Origin: Peribacillus loiseleuriae
GTDB taxonomy: Bacteria; Bacillota; Bacilli; Bacillales; DSM-1321
Direction of reading: 5' to 3'
DNA: 64,000 bases
Assembly: GCF_001183985.1 (NCBI RefSeq)
Contig: NZ_LFZW01000001.1
Span: 683,620 to 747,619, forward strand
Numbering within the stretch: the first letter of the stretch is position 1; each line of letters opens with the position of its first letter. Below, one piece after another: positions 1 through 9,426 of the stretch. A program made the translations under genes and the position numbers. The notes below the pieces were generated by a model that was not told the origin of the DNA, did no database searches, and was given only the letters and a program-made list of their open reading frames with translations.

Positions 1-129
1 AGAAATTTGGAGAAAAAGATATGAACAAAGTATTAGCATGTTGTACATAAAGTAACGGGGGCTATTTGTAAATTTATTTCGCAGAAACGATAAATAGTAG
101 ATTAATATAGATATTAAAAGGAGAGTAGA
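1..129. other. Upstream flank of the MazG-like gene
   Basis: No gene can be supported here. Two short open frames run in from the left edge and stop near 48 and 59, so this may be the tail of a gene lying outside the window. A purine-rich ribosome binding site (AAAAGGAGAG, 117-126) precedes the ATG at 130. Confidence 0.4.
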
Positions 130-453
130 ATGCCAAACTACAATAAGCTAGTCCGTGACAAAATACCACAGTTCATTGTAGGTACCGGTAAGAAGTTTTC
201 GACTAGGATTTTAAATAATGAAGAATACATAACCGAACTAAAAAAGAAATGCTTTGAAGAGTTGGAAGAATATATAGAGGCAAAATCCAAGGAGGATGCT
301 TTTGAAGAACTAGCGGACCTTTTGGAAATTATTTATGCGCTATCTGAATATCATTGATCAAGTATAGAAGAGTTAGAGCAGTTACGTCAGATAAAAGCCG
401 AGGAACGCGGCAGATTTAAGGAAAAAGTATTTTTAATCGAGGTTGAAGATTAA
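130..453 (+). pseudogene. MazG/PRA-PH-like pyrophosphohydrolase, broken by TGA
   Basis: The reading frame starts at an ATG behind a good ribosome binding site and encodes MPNYNKLVRDKIP, typical of the phosphoribosyl-ATP pyrophosphohydrolase-like MazG superfamily. It continues through the acidic helix ELEEYIEAKSKEDAFEELAD, which supplies the metal-binding Glu/Asp residues in this family. A TGA at 355-357 interrupts it. The same frame then carries SSIEELEQLRQIKAEERGRF and ends at TAA 451-453, exactly as the family's C-terminus should. Relatives have HG at the stop position, so a single GGA-to-TGA change is the simplest explanation. The product should be about 107 residues; the stop leaves 75. 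The family hydrolyses nucleoside triphosphates, often for house-cleaning. A sequencing error or readthrough cannot be excluded. Confidence 0.8.
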
Positions 454-511
454 TTAAAGGCAGGGGACGTGTAATTAAGGTATCCTTAATTTAAAAACAG
501 GTGAGCAATAT

Positions 512-1507
512 ATGAGCCATAAGCTACAAGTTGGAGAAATGAAGGAAGTCTATTTAATAGACAAAGATATATGGGGACATTTTAATTATATTTTTTCGAG
601 TAAGTCAAAGAATTCTACGACTTATAAGTTTGTGTTGGTAAAGTCATTATTGGAGAATTTATATAATGTAAATGAAAGACTTGAACTCACATATGATAGT
701 CTATTTAGCAGTTTTGCCAAAATCTATTGGAATTTAGTCATCCATCATAACTTGAACCAGATTAATATGACTGGTAAAAAAGCAGAAGTCCAAAAGATAC
801 TGCATGATATTCAAGCAAAATATCAACTACCCCAGACACTGGTTTTCGATAAGCTTTCACATGAGGTTCAAATAGATGTAATCACTAAAGTGAAGCGAAA
901 GTGTAAGCTCAATGTGATGGGCGCTTTGTATGGAGATACTGGCAGTACGATTTATGACTTTGATAATAAGACTGAAATGATTCGAATTAATCCTGCTTTT
1001 TATTCATTTATGCAGCGGTTTCAAAGGGTATTGAACTATTTAACCAACTATCAACTTGCTCTATTTTTGGAGAAGTTCAATGATCAAGGAGATACGACAA
1101 ATCTACTTTTAAAAGTAGAGAATGTCTCTAAACGAGCGTCTTTGGATCAGTTTTATTATCTTTTAACCTCGTTATATAAGGGGAATTGTTTCTATTGTGG
1201 CAAGTTGATCAAGAAGAAAGAATCGGCTCATGTCGATCATTTTATTCCTTGGAGCTTTGTTCAAGCGGATCAAATCTGGAACCTGGTTATCGCCTGTAAA
1301 TCTTGTAATCTTTCAAAAAACGACAAGTTGGCTGATGACAGGTATTTGTCATCTTTAATTGATCGAAATATGGGAATTTTGGAGACAGATCTTGTTCACA
1401 GGTCTGATATGAAGGTGTATTCTGAGAGGAAACTGACTGACCTTTACAAATATTCGATTGATAATGGATTTACTGACTTTTGGGCACCAAAGAAAATTAT
1501 CATATAA
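512..1507 (+). CDS. HNH endonuclease domain protein
   Basis: This 331-residue protein has no recognisable N-terminal domain but ends in a clear HNH nuclease module at about residues 226-275. The module has a CFYCGK pair, the HVDHFIPW core that supplies the catalytic His and metal ligand, the NLVIACKSCNLSKNDK segment with the second CxxC, and a trailing basic tail. In this family the two CxxC pairs bind structural zinc and the His-Asp-His core cuts DNA. The gene lies between a broken MazG-like gene and a broken Mrr gene, which suggests a small, decaying defence or restriction cluster; that role is inferred. A degraded copy of its 3' segment reappears at 55623-55700. A GTGAGC purine stretch just upstream serves as a weak ribosome binding site. 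Whether it is part of a restriction system or a mobile element cannot be decided here. Confidence 0.8.
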   Translation: MSHKLQVGEMKEVYLIDKDIWGHFNYIFSSKSKNSTTYKFVLVKSLLENLYNVNERLELTYDSLFSSFAKIYWNLVIHHNLNQINMTGKKAEVQKILHDIQAKYQLPQTLVFDKLSHEVQIDVITKVKRKCKLNVMGALYGDTGSTIYDFDNKTEMIRINPAFYSFMQRFQRVLNYLTNYQLALFLEKFNDQGDTTNLLLKVENVSKRASLDQFYYLLTSLYKGNCFYCGKLIKKKESAHVDHFIPWSFVQADQIWNLVIACKSCNLSKNDKLADDRYLSSLIDRNMGILETDLVHRSDMKVYSERKLTDLYKYSIDNGFTDFWAPKKIII

Positions 1508-1689
1508 AATATCTATCTTGCTTTCAGATTATTTCGGGGAGTGACAGGCATCTATCTTCATGCTTTGGTGGAATCGGTAAGATTCATCGTTAAGTAAGTG
1601 TATGTGTGAGCGATGGGTAAGACTGGGGTAGCAATATAATAACTATTTTTTTTAGATTGTTTATAAAAGATAGAATGGGGGAAAAAAGT

Positions 1690-2528
1690 ATGGCTGTTCC
1701 AGGTTATCAAGATTTTATGTATCCATTTCTTAAGCAATTAGAAGATGGTAAAGAATACAGATTACAGGATCTGTATGTGTTACTAGCAAAACATTTTAAT
1801 TTAACAGATGAAGAAATTGCAGAGAAACTCCCAAGTGGTAAGAAGAGCGGTATTTAAAATTACCGAAGAAGGATTAAAAGTAATTAAAAATCCTGCATTG
1901 ACTAGAATTGATAGAAAGTTTTTGACTAAGTACAAGAGCTTTAACGAATTTATAAATAATACTTCAGATGAAAAGAAAATACCTGAAGTACCAGTTGATG
2001 GGGAACAAACTCCACTTGAATTAATTGATTACAACTATAATGTACTGAAAAATGAGCTTCAAGAATTGATATTAGAAAAAATTCTAGAATGTTCCCCATC
2101 CTTTTTTGAACATTTAATTGTCGATTTGATTGTAGCTATGGGCTATGGTGGGTCAAGTAAAGGATGCTGGAAGAGCAATTGGTAAAACAGGCGATGAAGG
2201 AATAGATGGCATCATTAAAGAAGACGTATTAGGTTTAGATATGATTTATTTACAAGCAAAAGGATGGAAAGTTGATTCAACTGTATCAAGACCTGACATT
2301 CAAGGATTTGTAGGTAGTTTAGTTGGTAAGAAAGCTTCGAAAGGAATCTTCATTACGACAGCTAAATTTTCCAAAGAAGCTAGAGTCTATACTGAGACAA
2401 TTGATAAAAGAGTAATTCTAATTGATGCGCAAGAACTAACTAATTTGATGTTTAAGTATAATGTAGGGGTATCTGATGAAGAAGCTTATACTATTAAGAA
2501 GATTGATTTGGACTTCTTTGAAGAGTAA
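1690..2528 (+). pseudogene. mrr: Mrr-type restriction endonuclease, two frameshifts
   Basis: Three overlapping frames together spell one Mrr protein. The first (from ATG 1690) gives the Mrr N-terminal winged-helix domain, MAVPGYQDFMYPFL to LPSGKKS. The second gives VFKITEEGLKVIKNP and continues to VAMGYGGSSK. The third gives DAGRAIGKTGDEGIDGIIKE and the rest of the catalytic domain. At the first junction about 20 family residues (the FDNRVGWARTYL region) are missing, so it is a deletion plus frameshift near 1845. The second frameshift lies near 2150-2165. The PD-(D/E)xK catalytic core is readable (GDEGIDG, then YLQAKGW), but no single frame contains both domains. Mrr enzymes cut modified DNA (type IV restriction). 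Two independent lesions make a sequencing artefact less likely. Confidence 0.88.
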
Positions 2529-2530
2529 AA

Positions 2531-2577
2531 CTTCATTTAAATACGTTACGGTGAACCGTACCATAAGTAAATGAGGT
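2531..2577. repeat. Dispersed palindrome R1, copy 1
   Basis: A 47-bp imperfect inverted repeat: outer arms CTTCATTTA / TAAATGAGG surround an inner ACGGT-GA-ACCGT palindrome. Closely related copies lie at 26551, 27664, 30717, 32054 and 41951, always between genes. Several copies end in a T run and could terminate transcription. Confidence 0.8.
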
Positions 2578-2582
2578 ATATA

Positions 2583-2632
2583 AAAAGACCTTTTATGTTT
2601 CTATCAATTAAACATAAAAGGTCTTAATTTTA
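2583..2632. terminator. Bidirectional terminator between mrr relic and kinase
   Basis: A 16-bp hairpin, arms AAGACCTTTTATGTTT and AAACATAAAAGGTCTT, separated by CTATCAATT and followed by T-rich DNA on both strands. It sits between convergent genes. Confidence 0.85.
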
Positions 2633-2655
2633 TTATTTTCCATGTATTCATTGAC

Positions 2656-5634
2656 CTATTTGTATAGCCATACGTGCATAATAGATAATAATTGTTCCAT
2701 GATTACTGGCTTACTAATATAATCTGAAGCACCTGCATCAATACATTGATCTCGATCATATTTCATTGCCTTAGCTGTAAGTGCAATAATAGGAAGATTA
2801 TTGAATTTAGGAATTTGTCGTATAAATTGAATTGTCTGGAATCCATCCATCTTAGGCATCATAATATCCATGAGAATTAGTTCGATGTCTGGATTACTTT
2901 GTAAAATTGCGATACCTTCCTCTCCATTTTCCGCAAACAATACTTCAACTTGATAACTTTCAAGTGCTGATGATAATGCAAATATATTTCGGATATCATC
3001 ATCAACTAAAAGTATTTTTCTTCCCTCTAACAATTCCCTTCTTTCAAGCAAACGTATCCATGGTTCACCATCTTGTAATCGAGTCACAGATGGGGCCGAT
3101 GTTGCGGAACTGGAATCTTCAAAAAGCCCCGTAGCTATCTCTGCTTCAGCTAGAGATAATCTATTTGTGTTTATATTTTTTTGATTCGGTAAAAATAAAG
3201 AAAAAATACTTCCTTGGCCCACTGTACTTTCAACCTCAATAAAGCCACCTAATAAGTGAGAGATTTCCCGGCTAATGGAAAGTCCTAATCCTGTTCCGCC
3301 ATATTTGCGGCTAATGGTTCCATCAGCTTGTTTAAAAGCGTCAAAAATATTGCCCTGTTTTTCTGCCGGTATGCCAATTCCCGTATCCTTAACTGAAAAT
3401 GCAAGTTCAATATCTAAATGAGTTAACGTCTGCAAGTTTGTAAGTGACTCTTTTTTTACTTTTTCAATGATGAATGAAACAGAACCATGGTCGGTAAATT
3501 TAAAGGCATTCGATAATAAATTCTTCAAAATTTGCTGTAAACGCTGCTTATCGGTATGAATCGATTTGGGCAAATTAGAATCAAGAAGAATGTTGAACTC
3601 TATATTTTTCTTACGTGCAACAGGGGTAAATTGTGCTTCCACAAAATCCTTAACGTCGCTAAGTAATACTTCATTAATATTAATTTCCATTTTCCCAGCT
3701 TCCACTTTTGCTATATCTAAAATGTCATTTATTAAATGTAACAGATCATTTCCTGAAGAAAAAATAGTTTCCGCATAATTGACTTGTTTTGAAGTCAGGT
3801 TTCCATTGGCATTTTCAGCTAGCATTTGGGCTAGAATCAGCAAGCTGTTGAGCGGTGTGCGCAGCTCGTGGGACATATTAGCAAGAAATTCTGATTTATA
3901 TTGAGAACTAATGGCTAACTGTTGTGCCTTTTCTTCAAGAATGCTTTGTACTTTCTCTACCTCTCTTGTCTTCTGTTCAGACTGTTCAATTTGTTCTTCA
4001 AGTTGCTCATTAACTGTTTTTAACTCTTCTTGCTGCAATTGAAGCTCTTCAGAGTGGCTTTGCAGTTCTTCTGTTAAAGCCTGTGACTCTTGGAGCAGCT
4101 TTTTAAACTGCATATTTCTTAGTATACTGTTTATATTGACACCGAGATTGTCCATTAATTCTTTTAGCAGCATTTGTTCTTCAGTATTAAAAGATTTAAA
4201 TGAAGCTAATTCAATAACAGCTAAAACTTCTCCTTCAAATTTTACTGGTATAATCAAAATGGCTGATGGTGATGCTTTACCAACACCAGAAGTAATGTTA
4301 ATATAATTCTCAGGCACTCGGTCTAGCAGAATCATACGATTCTCTAATGCGCACTGTCCTACAAGTCCCTCTCCTAAACGAAAGCTCTCTGCACCAATGT
4401 TCTGTTGATTATAAGCATAAGCAGCTACTTTTTGGAAATGCCTTTCAGTTCCTTCTTCATTTTTTATATAGAAAACCCCATAAGATCCATCAACCATAGG
4501 CGTGACTTTTGATATGAACAGATTGGCTAAAGAGTTTAAATCAGCTATCCCTGAATGCATCGTAGCAATTTCAGCAATTTTTGTTTTTATCCAGCTTTGT
4601 TTCTCTGCAATATTTTTTAGTTCAATCAGTTCGAGTTGGGTCATTTCGAGTTCTTCTGTTCTAATTTTAAGTTGACGAACTAAAGACTCATTTTCAAAAA
4701 TTGTAATGACTTGTCGAATGACAATAAATAAAAGAATAAATGCTCCACCTATTACAAAACTTGAGTAATCTTCTTTTTTGGTCATACCAAGAATGATGAA
4801 AATCAGCAAACTAAAATACGGTAATATATTAAACAGTCTGTAGAACGGTTTTTCATGCTCTTTTTTTTCTTGTGATAGATTATCCTTCATTTTGACAGAA
4901 TAAAAACTTGATATACCTATTAATAATAGACAGAAATTCCATACTGGGTTTAAAGGTGACAAAAGATTAAATGTAGAAGTAATTGAATAGAATAACCAAA
5001 AACAATCTACAATGGTGTAAATAATCATTGCTATACCATTTAAAAATATGACTTTAGGAGAAAAAATCCCTTTATTAAAAAAGAAAAGCAACGCAATACT
5101 AAACATAACCCCTAAAATAGCTACCGGATAAGTTACCGAGATAATGAGTTTAAAAGTGGATATTTCAGAATTATGTAAAAAGGGTTTTAAGAAATAAACC
5201 CACGATATTGTTGTTAACACAGTCATAAATATAAAGGAATTAAAAAAAAGTTGAATTGTTCGATATTGCACTTTTTTCGTAAATATTTTATAAATTACAG
5301 CAATACTGTATATAATGCTAAACATGGCATAAAATAAATTATCCCAACCTGGGAATGGGGTGTACTCGTTTAAAACAAACTGGTGGTATCTCCATATTAA
5401 TTCCCCAATAAATTGACTAAATAATGCGAGGCAGAGGATGAACCAAAATCTTTTCTCTTCTTTTTCCTTTATATGATAACTCGCTATACCTATAAATGTA
5501 ATTGCAATCAATGAACCTAAAATTGCAATTAATCCAATTCCTAATAGGTTTGTTGGCCATAGTATAATCAACAAATAATAAACGAATGTATAGACCAATG
5601 TAATTAATATTGAAGGTTTCTTGAATTTCTCCAA
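2656..5634 (-). CDS. Membrane hybrid histidine kinase with GAF and receiver domains
   Basis: A 992-residue sensor. Residues 1-310 hold about eight hydrophobic membrane helices, followed by a coiled coil (315-345), a GAF domain (about 360-505) and a second long coiled coil rich in Glu and Gln (505-575). Next come a HisKA dimerisation domain with the phospho-acceptor His589 in SHELRTPLN, and a HATPase domain with N boxes (LKNLLSNAFKF), G1 (VKDTGIGIP) and G2 (GGTGLGLSI). A C-terminal receiver has the DDD pocket, phospho-acceptor Asp923 (LMDIMMPK) and the KP lysine. The architecture implies His-to-Asp phosphorelay in response to a membrane or GAF-bound signal. The start is TTG at 5634, chosen because GGAGATGAAACTCA lies just upstream. 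No partner regulator is adjacent. The ligand is unknown. Confidence 0.93.
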   Translation of the reverse strand: MEKFKKPSILITLVYTFVYYLLIILWPTNLLGIGLIAILGSLIAITFIGIASYHIKEKEEKRFWFILCLALFSQFIGELIWRYHQFVLNEYTPFPGWDNLFYAMFSIIYSIAVIYKIFTKKVQYRTIQLFFNSFIFMTVLTTISWVYFLKPFLHNSEISTFKLIISVTYPVAILGVMFSIALLFFFNKGIFSPKVIFLNGIAMIIYTIVDCFWLFYSITSTFNLLSPLNPVWNFCLLLIGISSFYSVKMKDNLSQEKKEHEKPFYRLFNILPYFSLLIFIILGMTKKEDYSSFVIGGAFILLFIVIRQVITIFENESLVRQLKIRTEELEMTQLELIELKNIAEKQSWIKTKIAEIATMHSGIADLNSLANLFISKVTPMVDGSYGVFYIKNEEGTERHFQKVAAYAYNQQNIGAESFRLGEGLVGQCALENRMILLDRVPENYINITSGVGKASPSAILIIPVKFEGEVLAVIELASFKSFNTEEQMLLKELMDNLGVNINSILRNMQFKKLLQESQALTEELQSHSEELQLQQEELKTVNEQLEEQIEQSEQKTREVEKVQSILEEKAQQLAISSQYKSEFLANMSHELRTPLNSLLILAQMLAENANGNLTSKQVNYAETIFSSGNDLLHLINDILDIAKVEAGKMEININEVLLSDVKDFVEAQFTPVARKKNIEFNILLDSNLPKSIHTDKQRLQQILKNLLSNAFKFTDHGSVSFIIEKVKKESLTNLQTLTHLDIELAFSVKDTGIGIPAEKQGNIFDAFKQADGTISRKYGGTGLGLSISREISHLLGGFIEVESTVGQGSIFSLFLPNQKNINTNRLSLAEAEIATGLFEDSSSATSAPSVTRLQDGEPWIRLLERRELLEGRKILLVDDDIRNIFALSSALESYQVEVLFAENGEEGIAILQSNPDIELILMDIMMPKMDGFQTIQFIRQIPKFNNLPIIALTAKAMKYDRDQCIDAGASDYISKPVIMEQLLSIMHVWLYK

Positions 5635-5869
5635 TGAGTTTCATCTCCTTTCATCTTTAGGGGTTTTCCTAAAAGGTCATTATTTTAATAATATAAATTG
5701 TTTGATTATTGAGAATATTTAACGCACATGATCATTGACGGCCCTTGATTCTATAAAGAACTGTACAATTAATGTGTAATACATACGGAATAACGCCTTT
5801 CTTAATTTTACCAAAATACTGCTATTAAAAAAATTAATATTTCATAAATTTCACCCTTAGAGCCTCAAG
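5635..5869. promoter_or_regulatory. Leader of the hybrid kinase
   Basis: A+T-rich intergenic DNA carrying the ribosome binding site of the kinase (reverse complement GAAAGGAGATG, near 5643-5653). I see no clear -35/-10 pair. Confidence 0.4.
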
Positions 5870-6172
5870 GACTCTAAGGAACAAAAAAAGGAGTACCTCC
5901 CCAGAATGTAGAAATAAGTAGTCACCACAACAAACTTATAAGACTGGAGGAAGACTCCTATGAATATTATACGGCAAGGAAGCCTATTTGGACTACAAGG
6001 ATTATTTGATTTAGAACCTACCCACCGTTTTGAAGCTATTTTTTCTAACATCGACATTGATTCGATCTTCGCTGTGGTAACGAAGAAATCGCATTTTGGT
6101 AGACCTGTTGAACTGAACTATGCAGCTATGATTTCCTCACTTGAGATCAAAAAAATCCTGAATTTTATATGA
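5870..6172 (+). pseudogene. Truncated IS transposase relic (copy 1)
   Basis: An ATG at 5960 opens a 70-residue frame, MNIIRQGSLFGLQGLFDLEP to LNYAAMISSL, that matches the N-terminus of an IS1182-like DDE transposase and then loses homology near LEIKKILNF. A stretch beginning AAAAAAAGGAGTACC at 5883 resembles the DNA preceding the second relic at 50985 (AAAAAAGGAGTACTTC), so both carry the same element's left end. Only about 15% of a normal transposase remains, without a catalytic triad. The family assignment rests on remembered similarity and is tentative; relatedness of the two relics is visible directly. Confidence 0.7.
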
Positions 6173-6213
6173 AACTGTTAAGCAATAGCAAAATAAGAAG
6201 AGCGTGTAAGTGG

Positions 6214-6256
6214 GTATTCTGGCTAATGTGTTTTAAGACACATTAGCCAGAATTTT
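6214..6256. terminator. Perfect 15-bp hairpin downstream of the symporter gene
   Basis: Arms ATTCTGGCTAATGTG and CACATTAGCCAGAAT around an 8-nt loop. It lies 220 bp beyond the end of the catabolic operon. The flanking T runs are weak, so termination is probable but not certain. Confidence 0.6.
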
Positions 6257-6474
6257 ACGGTTTCAAAGCTTTATCCTTATAACTACTTTAGTAGTAATTG
6301 ATTTCATATGTATGACGTTTTATGCAGGGGAAAATCTATAAAAGGGGATAACAGTAAGAAGAAGCAGAGAGACATTGCTCTCCACTTTCACACTATACCG
6401 ATTAGTCGGGGACATTCGATTTATATTATTCTTCTTAAATTATGATAGTTTTGCAAAAGAACCCTAAATATGGA

Positions 6475-7821
6475 TCACCTAATGTTTTGAATTGGCACTG
6501 CGCCTGATCGACGGCGTTCAAGTTCTACGTCCATTTCTGCCCGTTTATCATCGAGTTTGTAGGGAATCATGGTAATTGCGATTAGTACACAGATGACAAG
6601 TGGTATCCAGATAAAGCTCATTTCAATATAATTTAAAGCGGTTTCAGTTTGTTTACCATTCGGAATATAACCGCCCATTTTCAAAATAACGCCTACAATT
6701 GCACTTCCAAGGCCTAGGCTTACTTTTACAAAAAATCCTTGGAAAGCGGCAATCATCCCCGCAATACTTCGATTATTTTTGTACTCTGAATAATCAATAA
6801 CATCTGGCTGAATCGCAAAAGTGGTGCCGAAGATGCCATAGATTCCAAGCCCGGTAATTGCTAAACCGGCAATCAGCAAGCCAGGTGATGACTTTCCAAA
6901 ATAAATGACAAAATCTCCAACAATATAAATAACTGTACTTAAAAGCAATACATTTTTCTTCGGCATTTTCTTCTGCAGCCAGGGTAATATTAGCAGTATT
7001 GGCAGACCAGAGAGAATACCGAAAAGTCCTACAAACATCAGCCAATCCGTACGGCCCAAATTGTATGTGAAATAGTAGATAACGGTTGTATTTCTAATGA
7101 CAAAAAGACCAAAATAGAGAAAATTCAAGATAAAGAAAATAACGGCAGGGCCAGTCAATCCTTTAAAATCCTGCTTAAAAGAAGATTTCCCTGGTTGAAC
7201 GGTTGGCGGAACCACCTCTTTCGTATTCATGAAGGTAAACACAAATACGAGCACTGCGACAATGCCATAAATGGTCATCGTAATGAAATAACCTTTTTGG
7301 TTATCTCCTTGACCGAAGAAATTCACCATTGGCGTCGTAATCGACATAACTAAAGCGGTTCCAATTAACGCGCAAATCATACGAGTCGATACTAACCAGT
7401 TTCGCTCGTGGTTATCGGAAGTTAACCTCGGTACAATCGTATTTAATGGGATATTAACCACCGTATAAGCAATATTCAACAAGCAATATGTGATATACGC
7501 CCAGAGAATTTTTCCTGACATACTAAAATCCGGAACCATAAATGTCATGATAGTAAAGACAGCAAACGGAATGGCTCCAATTATGAAGTAGGGTCTTCCT
7601 TGTCCCCATCTAGTCCGAGTTCGGTCAACCAATAATCCCATTCCGGTATCGGCAAAAGCATCAATGATTTTGGTTACTAACATTAAGGTACCAGCAACGG
7701 TTGCGGAGATTCCAAAGACATCTGTATAAAAAAACAACAGGTAAGACGCCATTGTACTAAATACGAGGTTGCAGGCGAAGTCGCCCGCCCCGTATCCAAT
7801 TCTTTTTTTCCATTTATTCAT
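6475..7821 (-). CDS. GPH-family (MFS) sugar/polyol:cation symporter
   Basis: A 448-residue, twelve-helix transporter. The N-terminus has the glycoside-pentoside-hexuronide hallmark: GYGAGDFACNLVF in helix 1, then DAFADTGMGLLVDRTRTRWG at the loop between helices 2 and 3, and RPYFIIGAIPF. The family moves sugars or polyols with Na+ or H+. It is the last gene of a three-gene operon (38 bp after the kinase stop), so its substrate is most likely the polyol or sugar handled by the upstream dehydrogenase and kinase. An alternative GTG three codons upstream (7830) lies too near the AAGGAT ribosome binding site, so ATG at 7821 is preferred. The exact substrate cannot be read from sequence. Confidence 0.88.
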   Translation of the reverse strand: MNKWKKRIGYGAGDFACNLVFSTMASYLLFFYTDVFGISATVAGTLMLVTKIIDAFADTGMGLLVDRTRTRWGQGRPYFIIGAIPFAVFTIMTFMVPDFSMSGKILWAYITYCLLNIAYTVVNIPLNTIVPRLTSDNHERNWLVSTRMICALIGTALVMSITTPMVNFFGQGDNQKGYFITMTIYGIVAVLVFVFTFMNTKEVVPPTVQPGKSSFKQDFKGLTGPAVIFFILNFLYFGLFVIRNTTVIYYFTYNLGRTDWLMFVGLFGILSGLPILLILPWLQKKMPKKNVLLLSTVIYIVGDFVIYFGKSSPGLLIAGLAITGLGIYGIFGTTFAIQPDVIDYSEYKNNRSIAGMIAAFQGFFVKVSLGLGSAIVGVILKMGGYIPNGKQTETALNYIEMSFIWIPLVICVLIAITMIPYKLDDKRAEMDVELERRRSGAVPIQNIR

Positions 7822-7868
7822 TGTTATCACATATCCTTATTTTAAAATTGGTAAAGCATATGCTCAAA

Positions 7869-9398
7869 TTATGTTGCAGAAAGTCTTGTCAACGTTTTCA
7901 TATTAGACTTTAAATTTTGATAGATTGATTTATAAACTTGGTAGTAGTCATTATATTTCTTATGATTCTCTTTATTAGGCATGATTTTCTGATCGAGAAC
8001 CTGCCATTTCTTCACATCTTCATAAGAGAGAAGACCTGTACCAATACCAGCAAGCATGACATCGCCCATATTTGCTTCTACATCATGAATCGGGCAGACC
8101 ACTGGATAGCCTGTGACATCAGCAAAGATTTGTCTCCACAATTTTGATTTTGTTACACCACCGGCAAGTAAGATATATTCGCCTATATTTTCTCCGGTCG
8201 CTTCAATAGCATCTCGCAGAGAGAAGGCGACCGCTTCCAAAAAGGCACGATAAATATGAGCCTTTGTATGTGCCAATGAAAGTCCCACGATGGTACCTTT
8301 TGCATCAGAATCCCAAATAGGACTTCGTTCTCCCATAAAGTAAGGAAGGACAACCAACCCTTCGCTTCCAGCAGGAATGTCTGCGGCCTGTTCATTTAAC
8401 ACATCATAGGCATTTTTTCCGCCCGCTTTTTCTGCTTCCAATTCATATTGACACATCGTCTGACGGAACCATTTTACAATCGCTCCAGCTGTAGCTCCTC
8501 CGGCAAAATAATAGGAAAGTCTTTTCGCATCAAATAAATACGGCCAAACAATCAAATCTTTCCCTTTCACTGGTTGATCAGATATTAAGGCTGCGCACAT
8601 CGAAGTTCCAATGGCCGCTGCATAAATACCAGATTCAAATACGCCTAGGCCGATATTGGCAGCACCGCTGTCAATCCCACTGGCGACCACAGGCATTCCT
8701 TCTGAAAGGCCCAGCTCCGCCGCGGCTTCTTTTGTCAATCCACCGACAGTATCAGTTGATTCCACGATTTTCTCCGGCATCATCGACAGCGGAATTCCCA
8801 TCGCATCCATCATTTCTTTAGACCAGGTTCGGTTATTCATATCAAAAATCCCGCCGATATTTCCTGCAGAGGAATAATCAATGGCGATTTGTCCGGTCAG
8901 TTTATAGATTACATAATCGTTCGGCGGGAGAAAGAGCCTGGTTTTCTGCCAATTTTCCGGTTCGTGATTTTTCATCCATAACATTTTGGTATAGCCGTAA
9001 TAGGGGTCAGCTCCATTATGGGTAACTTCGCGGAGTTTTTCTTCTCCAATATGATCTAAGACCCACTTTGTTTCCGCTTCGGCTCTTCGGTCCATCCAAA
9101 TCATGCACGGCCTAACTGGTTCCATGTTTTCGTCCAATGGAATTCCTGAACCTCCATAAAGCCCGCTAATGGCGATTCCACGGATTTTTTTCGCAGGTAT
9201 TCCTGACTTTTGTACCGTGTTTTTAATCGATGTTTTCGTTGCATCCAGCCATACATCCGGCCACTGCTCTGCCCATAATGGTTTTGGGGTTAGCACATCG
9301 TATTCTTGTAAATCTTGAGCGATTAAATTTCCTTCCGTGTCCATTAGGATTGTTTTGGTACCGGATGTTCCGATATCTGTACCAAGTAAGTAATTCAT
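7869..9398 (-). CDS. FGGY carbohydrate kinase, xylulokinase-like
   Basis: A 509-residue sugar kinase. It starts with the phosphate-1 ATPase motif LGTDIGTSGTKTILMD, has the substrate region WAEQWPDVW and GIAISGLYGG, a central GIDSGAANIGLG, and the adenosine motif LLAGGVTKSKLWRQI near the C-terminus. The family phosphorylates sugars such as D-xylulose with ATP; here the product would enter the pentose phosphate pathway. ATG 9398 is chosen because GGGAGGAAG lies just upstream. The open frame extends 54 codons further, but that extension overlaps the end of the dehydrogenase gene in another frame and has no family resemblance. Spacing to the dehydrogenase stop is 28 bp, consistent with one transcript. 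Xylulokinase is the best guess; L-ribulose or glycerol kinase activity is not excluded. Confidence 0.88.
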   Translation of the reverse strand: MNYLLGTDIGTSGTKTILMDTEGNLIAQDLQEYDVLTPKPLWAEQWPDVWLDATKTSIKNTVQKSGIPAKKIRGIAISGLYGGSGIPLDENMEPVRPCMIWMDRRAEAETKWVLDHIGEEKLREVTHNGADPYYGYTKMLWMKNHEPENWQKTRLFLPPNDYVIYKLTGQIAIDYSSAGNIGGIFDMNNRTWSKEMMDAMGIPLSMMPEKIVESTDTVGGLTKEAAAELGLSEGMPVVASGIDSGAANIGLGVFESGIYAAAIGTSMCAALISDQPVKGKDLIVWPYLFDAKRLSYYFAGGATAGAIVKWFRQTMCQYELEAEKAGGKNAYDVLNEQAADIPAGSEGLVVLPYFMGERSPIWDSDAKGTIVGLSLAHTKAHIYRAFLEAVAFSLRDAIEATGENIGEYILLAGGVTKSKLWRQIFADVTGYPVVCPIHDVEANMGDVMLAGIGTGLLSYEDVKKWQVLDQKIMPNKENHKKYNDYYQVYKSIYQNLKSNMKTLTRLSAT

Positions 9399-9426
9399 AG
9401 ATGCTTCCTCCCGAATTATTAATCTA

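Noticed and set aside
1690-2528. Programmed frameshifting in mrr
   Set aside because: The first junction also lacks about 20 residues of the domain, so it is a deletion, and no slippery heptamer precedes either shift.
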